This document shows, one piece after another, positions 1-6,917 of a DNA stretch of 17,437 nucleotides. The notes under the pieces were generated by a model. That model did no database searches and had not been told where the DNA came from. It saw nothing but the letters and a program-made list of their open reading frames with translations. Location of the stretch: NCBI GenBank assembly GCA_947626425.1, contig CANQRX010000018.1, forward strand, positions 1-17,437, read 5' to 3'. Numbering within the stretch: position 1 is the stretch's first letter; each line of letters starts with the position of its first letter. Position numbers and translations under genes: made by a program. The stretch is from an uncultured Bacilli bacterium (lineage in GTDB: Bacteria; Bacillota_I; Bacilli_A; RF39; UBA660).

Positions 1-32
1 ACCTATAATAAATTTACCATTTTTTGGTTAAT

Positions 33-785
33 TTACAATACCTTGAATGCCTTTTTTAGTTTCGCAAGATGTCTATTCATAATCAGAAAATCTAAAATAT
101 ACATATTTTCAATTTTTTCTCGAGCATTTTCGATACCGTTATCTTCTAACTTTTTAATATATTCTTCATAATCTTCAATACTATCATGTCTTCTCATATT
201 ATTTCTAATTTGATAGCAAGTAATAAGTTCAGTATCTTTAGTTATAAAACAAGGACATTTAGATACAACTATATCTTTATAAGTATCGATCACATATTCT
301 ACATGATCAAAACCAAGTCTTTTACATATTTCGCTAGCTAATGCTTCATTAAATGGTTGCAAAACTTCATTTTTATAACCACCTTTTAATAAATATCTTG
401 TACCGTTATCAATAATCCATGCTTTTCTAAGCATCCCATCAGTAGTGTTATTAGGAGTTTTTAAAGAGGCTTCTTTAGTTATTGTTTTACTATTTTCCGC
501 TAAAGAGGCTGCCATAAATTCAGCATATTCGAAATCATTGTCAAAGAAATTAATATCATCATACAAAATATTGCTACCTTCAGGTTTTAACCAGTATTGA
601 TCGGATAAGGACAATCCAAAAGCTTTAGCTAAAAGTTCAGAAGGAGCTGTGATATTTAAACGATGTAATAATAAATCGAGCTTATCACGCCAAGATGGAA
701 TTCCTCTTCCTTTAAACCATTCGCTTAAAATAGTTCTAAAAGGAGTATCATTAATGTCATCTTCAATATAAAAGTTTTTTATCAA
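33..785 (-). pseudogene. HipA-like Ser/Thr kinase, truncated and catalytically dead fragment
   Basis: I recognise this 250-residue reading frame as the phage-type HipA-like kinase family by its N-terminal segment (SLSDQYWLKPEG, about residues 60-71), the central RYLLKGGY block (about 129-136) and the ILDFLIMN helix near the end. In intact members ILDFLIMN is followed by a T/N-D-R-H motif whose Asp is the catalytic base (HipA Asp309 equivalent) and then by roughly 100 more residues. Here the sequence goes straight from MN to RH, without the Asp, and then runs into a short Lys-rich tail and a TAA. The reading frame opens with a TTG at 783-785 that has no Shine-Dalgarno of its own and lies inside the preceding ATPase fragment, so the true N-terminus also seems lost. 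I infer a decayed remnant, not an active toxin; no HipB-like antitoxin is adjacent. A deletion-derived short protein with a new role cannot be excluded. Confidence 0.7.
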
Positions 786-1024
786 AATCTATTAATGCTT
801 TTAAATCATTATATTTTTTCTCTGATGATTCGTTCGTGGCATACAATTTAACAATGTTTACATCATATAGTAAATTTATTCTCTTATAATTTTTAAATTC
901 ATTTTTACAGAATTCATCAAGAATGTACGTTTTTCCACATTGCCTTACACCCAAAACAATTTAAAGGTTTAAAAGACTTAGTATTTTTCCATTCAATTAA
1001 TTGTTTATATATTTTTCTTTTCAT
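763..1024 (-). pseudogene. DUF4143-type AAA ATPase, N-terminal fragment with frameshift
   Basis: Translation from the ATG at 1022-1024, preceded by an AGGAG site, gives MKRKIYKQLIEWKNTKSFKPL, then loses frame near 957-962. Removing one A there restores IVLGVRQCGKTYIL, an excellent Walker A P-loop (GVRQCGKT). The frame then runs through DEFCKNEFKNYKRINLLYD to LIDFD and ends at 763. DUF4143-type ATPases are about 400 residues; here Walker B, the winged-helix part and the C-terminal nuclease-like domain are all missing, and from about 785 the sequence is HipA-like. I infer one frameshift plus a deletion that joined the 5' end of an ATPase gene to the middle of a hipA-like gene. Its promoter region with 25-bp repeats is still present upstream. 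Confidence 0.75.
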
Positions 1025-1048
1025 TTATTCTCACTCCTAATTAACAAG

Positions 1049-1077
1049 ATTATAACTTTTTTTACACCTTTTTGCAC
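1049..1077 (-). promoter_or_regulatory. Promoter of the ATPase fragment
   Basis: On the minus strand a perfect TATAAT -10 lies at 1049-1054. Seventeen bases upstream is GTGCAA (1072-1077), a weak -35 that sits inside the nearer copy of the 25-bp repeat. A weak -35 overlapped by a repeated site suggests regulation by a protein bound at the repeat. Confidence 0.5.
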
Positions 1078-1118
1078 CCACTTTTGAAATAAATTTACAC
1101 CTTTTTGCACCCACTTTT
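1061..1118. repeat. Two perfect 25-bp direct repeats, 33-bp period
   Basis: Positions 1061-1085 and 1094-1118 are identical 25-mers (beginning TTTACACC and ending CCCACTTTT on the plus strand), separated by 8 bases. The 33-bp period is close to three helical turns, so both copies would face the same side of the DNA. They overlap and flank the -35 of the ATPase promoter, as expected of a tandem operator. Confidence 0.8.
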
Positions 1119-1170
1119 AGAGTGAGTTAGTTTAAATCAGTGCATTTTAGATAAAATAATTACCCTTTTT

Positions 1171-1878
1171 TTAAATTTTTTTGTTATCAATCCCATTTAA
1201 TCTTTTAAAAAATACTTTTATTTTTTCAAACATAAATTCTAATTTATCAATCTTTTTTTCCGTATGATAATGACCACAATACCATTTATCATAATCAATA
1301 TTTTCCTCAATTTTATCTAAAAAAATTTCCATCGTTTTATCTATTTTTGATTGATCTAAACCTTCTAAGAATACTTCTTTAGGTTCATATTTAACTGGGC
1401 AAGTATGGGTTAAGACAATATCAAAATGTTGACCTTTAACTTTTTGAAAGATTCTTTTTTGCTCTTCTTCATTTAATTGTTCACCTTTAAACCACTTATA
1501 ACCATATAATAAACGAATATCTTTATCCACTGAATAGGCACCTCCGATAACAAGGATTTTTTTGCCATCAATATTGTAAATTTCACCGTCTTTAGCAAAA
1601 ATAAGATTAGGATAATTATCTTCGATAAAAACTTTGCCTCCAAACATTTCTTTTTCTTTATATGTTTTTATATTTTCGCATCGTTCTTCATGATTACCTC
1701 TAATGCAAAATAATTTTAATTTAAAGTCATTTAAATATTCTTTAACTTTTTCGTCGTCCTCATTTAAAAAATAATTTATTCCCGCATCTCCTAAAATTAT
1801 TAACATATCTTCTTCATTACTATCTAAACCATAAAGTCTTGAAAAATCGCGATGCGTATCTCCAGTTATATAAATCAT
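1171..1878 (-). CDS. Metallophosphoesterase (calcineurin-like)
   Basis: This 235-residue protein has the full two-metal calcineurin-like phosphoesterase signature in order: GDTH (residues 6-9), GDAG (30-33), GNHE (61-64), THTC with the metal-ligand His (about 158) and GHYH (202-205). It should be a soluble cytoplasmic Mn/Fe-type phosphatase or nuclease; the substrate cannot be read from sequence. The ATG at 1876-1878 has a good AGAGGTG site just upstream. The gene stands alone: the surface-protein terminator lies upstream and a decayed ATPase promoter downstream. Small single-domain members of this type are often phage- or island-borne accessory phosphatases, which would suit the neighbourhood, but that is inference. 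No truncation or missing ligand is visible, so it is probably functional. Confidence 0.88.
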   Translation of the reverse strand: MIYITGDTHRDFSRLYGLDSNEEDMLIILGDAGINYFLNEDDEKVKEYLNDFKLKLFCIRGNHEERCENIKTYKEKEMFGGKVFIEDNYPNLIFAKDGEIYNIDGKKILVIGGAYSVDKDIRLLYGYKWFKGEQLNEEEQKRIFQKVKGQHFDIVLTHTCPVKYEPKEVFLEGLDQSKIDKTMEIFLDKIEENIDYDKWYCGHYHTEKKIDKLEFMFEKIKVFFKRLNGIDNKKI

Positions 1879-1936
1879 AATTTCACCTCTTTCTTTTATA
1901 TTTTAGCATTTTAAATAATATTTTGAAGTTTAGGTT

Positions 1937-1967
1937 TTAAAAAAAGGAACCTCAAAACAAAGTTCCT
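1937..1967 (-). terminator. Rho-independent terminator of the surface-protein gene
   Basis: Read on the minus strand, AGGAAC (1967-1962) pairs with GTTCCT (1950-1945) across an 11-base loop and is followed by a run of eight Ts (1944-1937). It lies 34 bases after the stop of the gene at 2001 and isolates the metallophosphoesterase. Confidence 0.85.
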
Positions 1968-2000
1968 AATTATTCAACAGTCCTTATTAATCAAATAACA

Positions 2001-3467
2001 TTAAAGTTTTTCGTATACAGCTTCGTAGCCTTTGATATCAATTTCACCATTATATCTAACTGTATAATTTTTCCAGCCTACAAATTTGTAGCCAGCTTTA
2101 GCCGTTGGAGCTGTAAGAGTTATACTATCTACACTATCTCTTAATCCTTCAAGTCTTACACTTACTTTAGCCGTATTGAAATGTCCTGTAAATCCTTCAC
2201 ACATTGATAAATCGCAACTCATTTCAACCCACCAAATTTGGCCATTTTTTAGATTACCATATTTGTTTACCGTTATGCTTCCATGGGTTTCTACTATTCC
2301 CGTTACACCTGATTTAACTCGGTCTAAAGATTGAATGTATTTTTCTTCCGCAGCATTAGATGGAGCACTTTTAAAATGATATTCTCTATCATAAGTATCA
2401 TACCCGTTAACAACATCGCTTTGTTTTTTGATTTCAGCTTCCCAAGCTTCCCGTTCTTGTCTTGCTCTTTCTTCATCAGCAGCCTTTGCTTCTCGCTCAG
2501 CTTTAGCTTTAGCAGCAGCTTCCGCTTTTTCGGCTTCTATTCTCGCTTCTTCATCTTTTATGGCTTGTTCACTTTTTGCAGCAGCATCTAGAGCCCATTG
2601 AGGTAAGGTTCTATTTTCTGTTGTTGGTTCTTCCTCTTTTTGAGTTTCAGATTGAGTTCGAGTTTCCACTGGATTAGCTTCCGTTTTAGTTTCTGTTTGG
2701 GTTGATGATTCAACATGGTTGGTTTCAGTTTTAATTTCAGATTGAATTAAGTTTTCCTCTTTCTTAGTTTCTGTTTGAGGTTCTGGTTGTTTTAGAGTTT
2801 CAACTTCATTAGTTTCAGGTTTTTTAGTTTCTACCTTTTGGACTTGTTCAGTTTTTTGGACATTTTCAGGAACTTTAGTTTCGTTTTTTTGTTCTTCTTT
2901 AGAAGTAGTCACCTGATTTTCTTTTTTTACTTGTTCTTCAACAAGTTTTCGATTATCTTCCGCTTTTTTAGCATTATTTAAAGCTTCGGTTTTTACTTCT
3001 TCTGCTTTTTTAACATTTTCAATGGCTGTTTGAACTTTAGTTTCAACAGCTTTTTTAGTATTTGTAGCTTTTTTAATTTCGTTTTCAGCAGCTGTAACTT
3101 TTTCTTGAGCTACTTTTCTTTCAGCTTCAGTTTTAGCAACTTTTACTTGAGCTTCAGCTTCGATTTTATCTTTTTCGGCTTTTTCAATAGCTTCAGTAGC
3201 TTCTTGAACTTCACTTTCCGCTTCTTCTTTAGCTTCCGTTGCTTTAATTAATTCTTGATTAGCCTCTTCAACTTTAGCATTGGCTTCCTTAACTTGATTT
3301 TCGGCTTCTTCTAAAACATTAGCTTTTTCTAATTCAATTACATCATTGTTTACTAATAAGTCGTCGCTTTCAATGCCATTATTAATAGCAAGTGCACATA
3401 CGCCAGCCGTGACAACACTAGAGGCAATAAGCATTTCTTTAACTGTTTTACTTGGTAATTTTTTCAT
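2001..3467 (-). CDS. Secreted coiled-coil surface protein with Glu/Thr-rich repeats
   Basis: The 488-residue product starts with a Sec signal peptide (hydrophobic core about 12-27, likely cut after ALA at 25-27). It then has a long Ala/Glu/Lys coiled coil (about 44-185) and a low-complexity Glu/Thr/Lys linker (about 186-287). The linker contains a 15-residue repeat at 242-256, 257-271 and 272-286, with a partial earlier copy at 231-241. A second short Ala/Glu coiled coil follows (about 293-348), then a folded C-terminal region (about 350-488). The end of that region, AGYKFVGWKNYTV, resembles an InlB B-repeat strand pair. There is no LPxTG-like sorting signal and no C-terminal membrane helix, so attachment is unclear; it may be released or bound non-covalently. 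It has its own promoter and terminator. It resembles streptococcal/erysipelotrichial surface coiled-coil proteins in layout only; the function is unknown. Confidence 0.8.
   Translation of the reverse strand: MKKLPSKTVKEMLIASSVVTAGVCALAINNGIESDDLLVNNDVIELEKANVLEEAENQVKEANAKVEEANQELIKATEAKEEAESEVQEATEAIEKAEKDKIEAEAQVKVAKTEAERKVAQEKVTAAENEIKKATNTKKAVETKVQTAIENVKKAEEVKTEALNNAKKAEDNRKLVEEQVKKENQVTTSKEEQKNETKVPENVQKTEQVQKVETKKPETNEVETLKQPEPQTETKKEENLIQSEIKTETNHVESSTQTETKTEANPVETRTQSETQKEEEPTTENRTLPQWALDAAAKSEQAIKDEEARIEAEKAEAAAKAKAEREAKAADEERARQEREAWEAEIKKQSDVVNGYDTYDREYHFKSAPSNAAEEKYIQSLDRVKSGVTGIVETHGSITVNKYGNLKNGQIWWVEMSCDLSMCEGFTGHFNTAKVSVRLEGLRDSVDSITLTAPTAKAGYKFVGWKNYTVRYNGEIDIKGYEAVYEKL
2610..2744 (-). 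repeat. Coding tandem repeat, 15 codons x 3
   Basis: Three 45-base units encode QSEIKTETNHVESST, QTETKTEANPVETRT and QSETQKEEEPTTENR, with a shorter diverged unit just before them. The pattern Q-[ST]-E-x-[KQ] followed by Glu-rich residues is conserved. Such arrays can change copy number between strains and vary the length of the stalk between the two coiled coils. Confidence 0.7.
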
Positions 3468-3492
3468 TTAACATACCTTCTTTCTCACTGAC

Positions 3493-3521
3493 ATTATAAT
3501 ATATTATATGCTAAATGTAAA
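3493..3521 (-). promoter_or_regulatory. Sigma-A promoter of the surface-protein gene
   Basis: On the minus strand TTTACA (3521-3516) is followed after exactly 17 bases by TATAAT (3498-3493), about 25 bases upstream of the start codon, with a GAAGG ribosome site in between. A near-consensus promoter implies strong expression unless repressed. Confidence 0.8.
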
Positions 3522-3559
3522 GGCTTACGGCCTAGTATCAATGAACTTATATGCGCCAA

Positions 3560-3775
3560 ATTTTTCAATGGTAATATCTGCCATTTTAATATACCATTTG
3601 ATTGGCTATAAAATCTACTTTGCCATTTTTAGTATCCTATGTATACTTCATAGTTTAATCTATTAATTCGTTATAAACAATATAAATTTAAATTCTGGGT
3701 TATTATTTTTATTTGAGCAATTCTTAAATCTGTTGCATAATACTTATTTAATGTTTTAAAGATACTTTTATCATC
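3560..3775 (-). pseudogene. Decayed C-terminus of a DUF4143-type ATPase
   Basis: This stretch has no open frame, but reading across frames on the minus strand recovers, in order, DKSIFKTLNKYYATDLRI (about 3772-3719), then IVYNELID (about 3690-3666), then YEVYIGY and TKNGKVDFIANQ (about 3655-3595). The same blocks in the same order occur in the intact ATPases of this window: KYYVADLGF, ENVVYLELL, YDVFIG and YEVDFVAINRDGK. That order is the DUF4143 C-terminal region with its PD-(D/E)XK-like core. At least three frame changes and stops separate the blocks, so this is an old remnant. It starts immediately after the stop of the collagen-like remnant. Its N-terminal half is absent. Downstream of about 3590 the similarity fades. 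Confidence 0.65.
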
Positions 3776-3779
3776 GAAA

Positions 3780-4508
3780 CTAAGCTATTTGCACAATTAT
3801 TAAATGAGCTGATACAGGTGATGTTCCTCCGGCAAGAGGCGTTATAGTTAAGGCTGCTGGATTTCCAGCTGGATTTCTAACCGTCAAAGTTGAGTTTGAA
3901 GTAGAGGTTTGCACTAAAGATAAGCCAACTATTTGCGAAGTTCCCGTGGCTCGTCCGACTACGGTATAAGGAATCGGATTGCCATTTAAGTTAATTCTAA
4001 TTGCCCAGTCTCATCAACGCCTACTTGAAACAAAATTTGATAAACCCCAATAGACGTCAAATTAAACGAATTTGCCCCATTTCTTGAAATGTTTGAACCA
4101 CTTATAGGACCATCATTTGAAAAACTAACATCAGTTCCAGGAGCAACAGTTGTACTATTATCAGGTGGCATTAAAGCATAAAAATCGGCATAATTTAAGA
4201 TACTTGATGGACCAGTAGGCCCAATTAGGCCTTGAGGCCCCGTGGGGCCTGTACTCCCTGTAGCGCCTGGTAGGCCTTGCCTTGGGGTCCCGTAGGTCCA
4301 GTTGCCCCAGTTGGGCCTTGCGGGCCTATCTCACCATTTAATCATTAATTCCAGCAATTCCTTGGATACCTTGGATGCCTTGGGGTCCAGTGGGCCCTAT
4401 TGGACCACCTGCTGGACCAGTGGGTCCTGGAACTCCAACTAAATAACCACAGCAAGAAGCGGAAGAATACCCACATTTTTTATTAAAACAGTCATTTCCT
4501 TGATTCAT
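3780..4508 (-). pseudogene. Collagen-like (BclA-type) protein gene with three frameshifts
   Basis: Translation from the ATG at 4506-4508 (GAGGGTGA site upstream) gives a Cys-rich N-terminus (MNQGNDCFNKKCGYSSASCC), then Gly-X-Y collagen repeats (GPTGPAG, GPTGPQG, GIQGIQG), and stops after GIND. Collagen repeats resume in another frame (GEIGPQGPTGATGPTGPQG), shift again near 4275-4283 (GLPGATGSTGPTGPQG), and lead into a C-terminal beta-type domain beginning SSILNYADFYALMPPD. A third shift near 3989-3995 separates ETGQLEL from NGNPIPYTVVG. The last frame ends at 3780 after HLIIVQIA. With all three shifts repaired the product is about 240 residues, with the layout of exosporium/BclA-like proteins: short N-terminus, collagen stalk, trimerising TNF-like head. 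In spore formers such proteins coat the exosporium; whether this organism sporulates is unknown. Slippage in the repeats, true decay or sequencing error could each explain the breaks. Confidence 0.8.
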
Positions 4509-4577
4509 AATAAATCACCCTCGTATAATATGATTAAACTAAAATTTGCTTCGCTTATATTGAGAATTATTTCTTTA

Positions 4578-5475
4578 TTATTTTGCCTTTGAAAATTTTG
4601 ATTCATAAAATGGGATAATTTCGTTTATAAAAAATTGTTCATAATTATTATAATTTTTAAATCTTATTTCTAATAGATTAACAAGTTCTTCAAAATAGTA
4701 AATGTTATTTTTTAATTGTTTTTGAATATAAATATTCATTTGATTTTCACCCATGTATTTTTTTGATAAATAAACTTCATTTGCTCTTACTAAAACTTCT
4801 TCCAATAATCCTTTTTATAAAATCTAGTTTGGCTTTATTTTTAGAAATTATTTCTGTAAGATATGGATGCGAAAATTCATGAAACAAAAAAGGAATTAAC
4901 GTATTATTTAATATTAATCTATTATTTTCATCTAATTTAAAAGTTTTAATACAATACAAATTATCTTGATATTTAATACCAAAATTTCCTGTTATAAAGC
5001 TAATTACGATATTTATATTACCTAATTTATATCCATAAAAATCATAAATAGAATCAATATCAACATTTTTAAAAAAATTATTAATTTCATTTAATTTAGA
5101 AATATAGAAGTTTTCATACTTTTTATATAAGGATTTTATATTTACTTTCAAATATAATTTTTTGATTAATTTTTCTAATTTTTTCAATTTCACAACTTTA
5201 AATCTTTGTTTTTGTAATTCGGTAATATCTATATTAAAATTATTATCCATAGTCATTAATATTTGGGGTAAAGCATGAAAAGAAAGCTTATTTTCCGTAA
5301 AATATTTTTGTAATTTTTTAATTTCCTTTATATTAAAATTAAAATCGTTTTTTAACATATTTGCATAAGTTGTTTGTGTTTTTAACCACAAAGCATTTTC
5401 TAAAACGGTACTTTGAATCATAGATAAAATTTCAAGATTAAAATCAATTACATAGTTATCTTTAATATATTTCAT
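4578..5475 (-). pseudogene. HExxH putative metalloprotease (DUF4932-like), split by frameshift
   Basis: The first frame starts at the ATG 5473-5475 (AAAGGA site) and runs 221 meaningful residues, with FHEFSHPYL (HExxH at residues 199-203) near its end. It loses frame in a run of five As (4812-4816). Dropping one A joins DFIK directly to GLLEEVLVRANEVYLSKKYMGE and a further 70 residues ending at 4578. An HExxH followed about 25 residues later by an EE-x-x-x-R-A helix fits zinc proteases in which the second-helix Glu is the third metal ligand. The overall pattern resembles the DUF4932 family as I remember it. There is no signal peptide or membrane segment, and no close neighbour hints at a substrate. 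As written, the gene makes a protein without its third ligand, so it is inactive unless the A-run is a sequencing error or slips during expression. Confidence 0.6.
4812..4816 (-). other. A5 run carrying the metalloprotease frameshift
   Basis: Five As on the minus strand precede GGATTATTGG. Four As would keep one continuous frame through the HExxH and the downstream EE helix. It is a short run, typical of a replication slip or a read error. Confidence 0.7.
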
Positions 5476-5502
5476 TAGGTTTTCCTTTCTAAAACTAAGA
5501 AT

Positions 5503-5511
5503 ATTTTAGCA
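5503..5511 (-). promoter_or_regulatory. Extended -10 element upstream of the metalloprotease gene
   Basis: TGCTAAAAT on the minus strand is an extended -10 (TGn plus TAAAAT) about 28 bases upstream of the start codon. No good -35 is visible, as is usual for extended -10 promoters. Confidence 0.45.
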
Positions 5512-5583
5512 TAATTAATGGTGGAAAATCTATGAAAGGAAATTAATAATTAATGCTTAAAATCAAATTTAAAAAATTTATTA

Positions 5584-6789
5584 TTATTTATTTAGTAGCC
5601 AATCAAAGACATTTATTATTTTTATACCCTCTTCGTTAGCTAATGGGATAGGATCCGATGTTAATATTATTTTTTCATAATTATCATTTATCTTTTGCAA
5701 AGGTCTTAATTCTCTTTCCAATATTTTTGTATCATTTCCATCATATCCTTTTAAAGTATCCGCGACTTGAATATAAAGTTTTCCATCTCTATTAATAGCC
5801 ACAAAATCGACTTCATATTCATCTACTTTACCTATAAAAACATCATAACCTCTCCTTAAAAGTTCTAAATAAACAACGTTTTCAAGAATGTGACCGTAAT
5901 CACCAATTTTACGTCCTAAGATAAAATATCTAAAGCCTAAATCGGCAACATAATATTTTTCACCAGTTTTTAAATATTGTTTGCCTTTAATATCATATCT
6001 TGAAGCTTTATAAAGAAAAAAGACTTCAGTATACCCTTCTAAATATCTTTCCACAGTTCGGACATTAATGTTTCTTCCATCGCTTTTCATGGTATTAGCT
6101 ATATTATTAATAGAAATTAAATTGCCAATATTATCCATAATGAAATTCGCGACACTTCTTAGCATTGTTTCATCAGTTATTTTTTTTCTTATCATTATAT
6201 CTTTGATGATAATATCATTATAAATACTACTTAAATAAATACTTACATCATCTTCGGTTTCTAATGAAATTGTAAATGGTAATGAACCATTAGAAATATA
6301 TTTTCTGTATAACTCTTCGTTATTCAAATTTTTAAAGGCACTTTTATATTCTTTAAAAGATAATGGTAGCATTTTTACTTCAATATATCTTCCCGACAAA
6401 AGTGTTGCAAGCTCACTAGATAATAAATTAGCATTAGAACCTGTTATGTATAAATCAACATTGTTTTTGATAAATAAACTATCAACTGCTTTAGGAAATT
6501 TATCGATTATTTGGACCTCATCTATAAAAACATAATTTTTTTTATCAGCAGCTAAATTATCATTAATATAATTGTATAAATCCATATAATCATTTAAAAA
6601 ATTGAATTTTAAATCTTCTAAATTAATATAAATTATTTGTTCTTTTAAAACCCCATTTTTTAATAGATAGTCTTTATATATTTCCAATAATGTCGATTTA
6701 CCACATCTTCTAATTCCGGTGACAACTTTAATTATTTTTTTATCTTTAAATCTTTTTAACACATTTAAATATTCTTCACGTTCTATCAT
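5584..6789 (-). CDS. DUF4143-type AAA ATPase, copy 1
   Basis: The 401-residue product has Walker A GIRRCGKST (about residues 25-33), Walker B with YVFIDEVQ, and a sensor-like ITGSNANLLSSEL. A helical/winged-helix middle follows, then a C-terminal DUF4143-like region with KYYVADLGFRYFI, ENVVYLELLRRGYDVFIG and EVDFVAINRDGKLYIQV. That last part matches a PD-(D/E)XK nuclease-like core in which the usual catalytic Lys position appears to be Val or Gln. An in-frame ATG exists 24 bases upstream at 6813, but it overlaps a TATAAT. The AAGGAG site at 6799-6807 sits correctly for the ATG at 6787-6789, and the paralogue also begins M-x-x-R-E-x-Y-L, so I choose 6789. The biological role of this family is not established; association with DNA or with defence is inference. 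The paralogue lies just upstream. Confidence 0.85.
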   Translation of the reverse strand: MIEREEYLNVLKRFKDKKIIKVVTGIRRCGKSTLLEIYKDYLLKNGVLKEQIIYINLEDLKFNFLNDYMDLYNYINDNLAADKKNYVFIDEVQIIDKFPKAVDSLFIKNNVDLYITGSNANLLSSELATLLSGRYIEVKMLPLSFKEYKSAFKNLNNEELYRKYISNGSLPFTISLETEDDVSIYLSSIYNDIIIKDIMIRKKITDETMLRSVANFIMDNIGNLISINNIANTMKSDGRNINVRTVERYLEGYTEVFFLYKASRYDIKGKQYLKTGEKYYVADLGFRYFILGRKIGDYGHILENVVYLELLRRGYDVFIGKVDEYEVDFVAINRDGKLYIQVADTLKGYDGNDTKILERELRPLQKINDNYEKIILTSDPIPLANEEGIKIINVFDWLLNK

Positions 6790-6811
6790 ATAATTAATCT
6801 CCTTTTTATCC

Positions 6812-6886
6812 ATTATACTATTTTTGTGTCAAAAAGAAAAGTTTTTGTATTGTCAGTGCAAAAAGTTTCTTTTTTTACCACTTTTT
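6812..6886 (-). promoter_or_regulatory. Upstream region of ATPase copy 1: -10 box, half-repeats, inverted repeat
   Basis: On the minus strand a TATAAT lies at 6817-6812. Upstream are two similar blocks, ACTTTTTGCACTGACAATAC and ACTTTTCTTTTTGACAC. The second contains a TTGACA that is only 9 bases from the -10, too close to be its -35. A 7-bp inverted repeat (6860-6866 with 6880-6886) lies further upstream and could act as a weak terminator for copy 2 or as an operator. The arrangement of tandem similar blocks before a DUF4143 gene recalls the perfect repeats at 1061-1118, but the sequences differ. Confidence 0.4.
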
Positions 6887-6917
6887 TGTATCGAACTTTT
6901 AAAAATTTTTTATAATT

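Noticed and set aside
33..785. An active HipBA toxin-antitoxin module
   Set aside because: The catalytic Asp and C-terminal lobe of the kinase are missing and no HipB-like gene is adjacent.
1061..1118. CRISPR array
   Set aside because: Only two copies, an 8-base spacer and no cas genes; it is a promoter-proximal direct repeat.
2331..3251. Plus-strand open frames opposite the coiled-coil gene (about 2331-2591 and 3030-3251)
   Set aside because: Phe/Ser-rich mirror images of Glu/Lys codons, with no ribosome site; shadows of the minus-strand gene. The same applies at 14561-14782.
4812..4816. Programmed ribosomal frameshift in the metalloprotease
   Set aside because: The run is only A5 with no obvious upstream Shine-Dalgarno stimulator or downstream structure that I can see; decay or read error is simpler.
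6787..6813. The upstream ATG at 6813 as start of ATPase copy 1
   Set aside because: It overlaps a TATAAT box, and the AAGGAG site lies between it and the ATG at 6789, which also matches the start of the paralogue.
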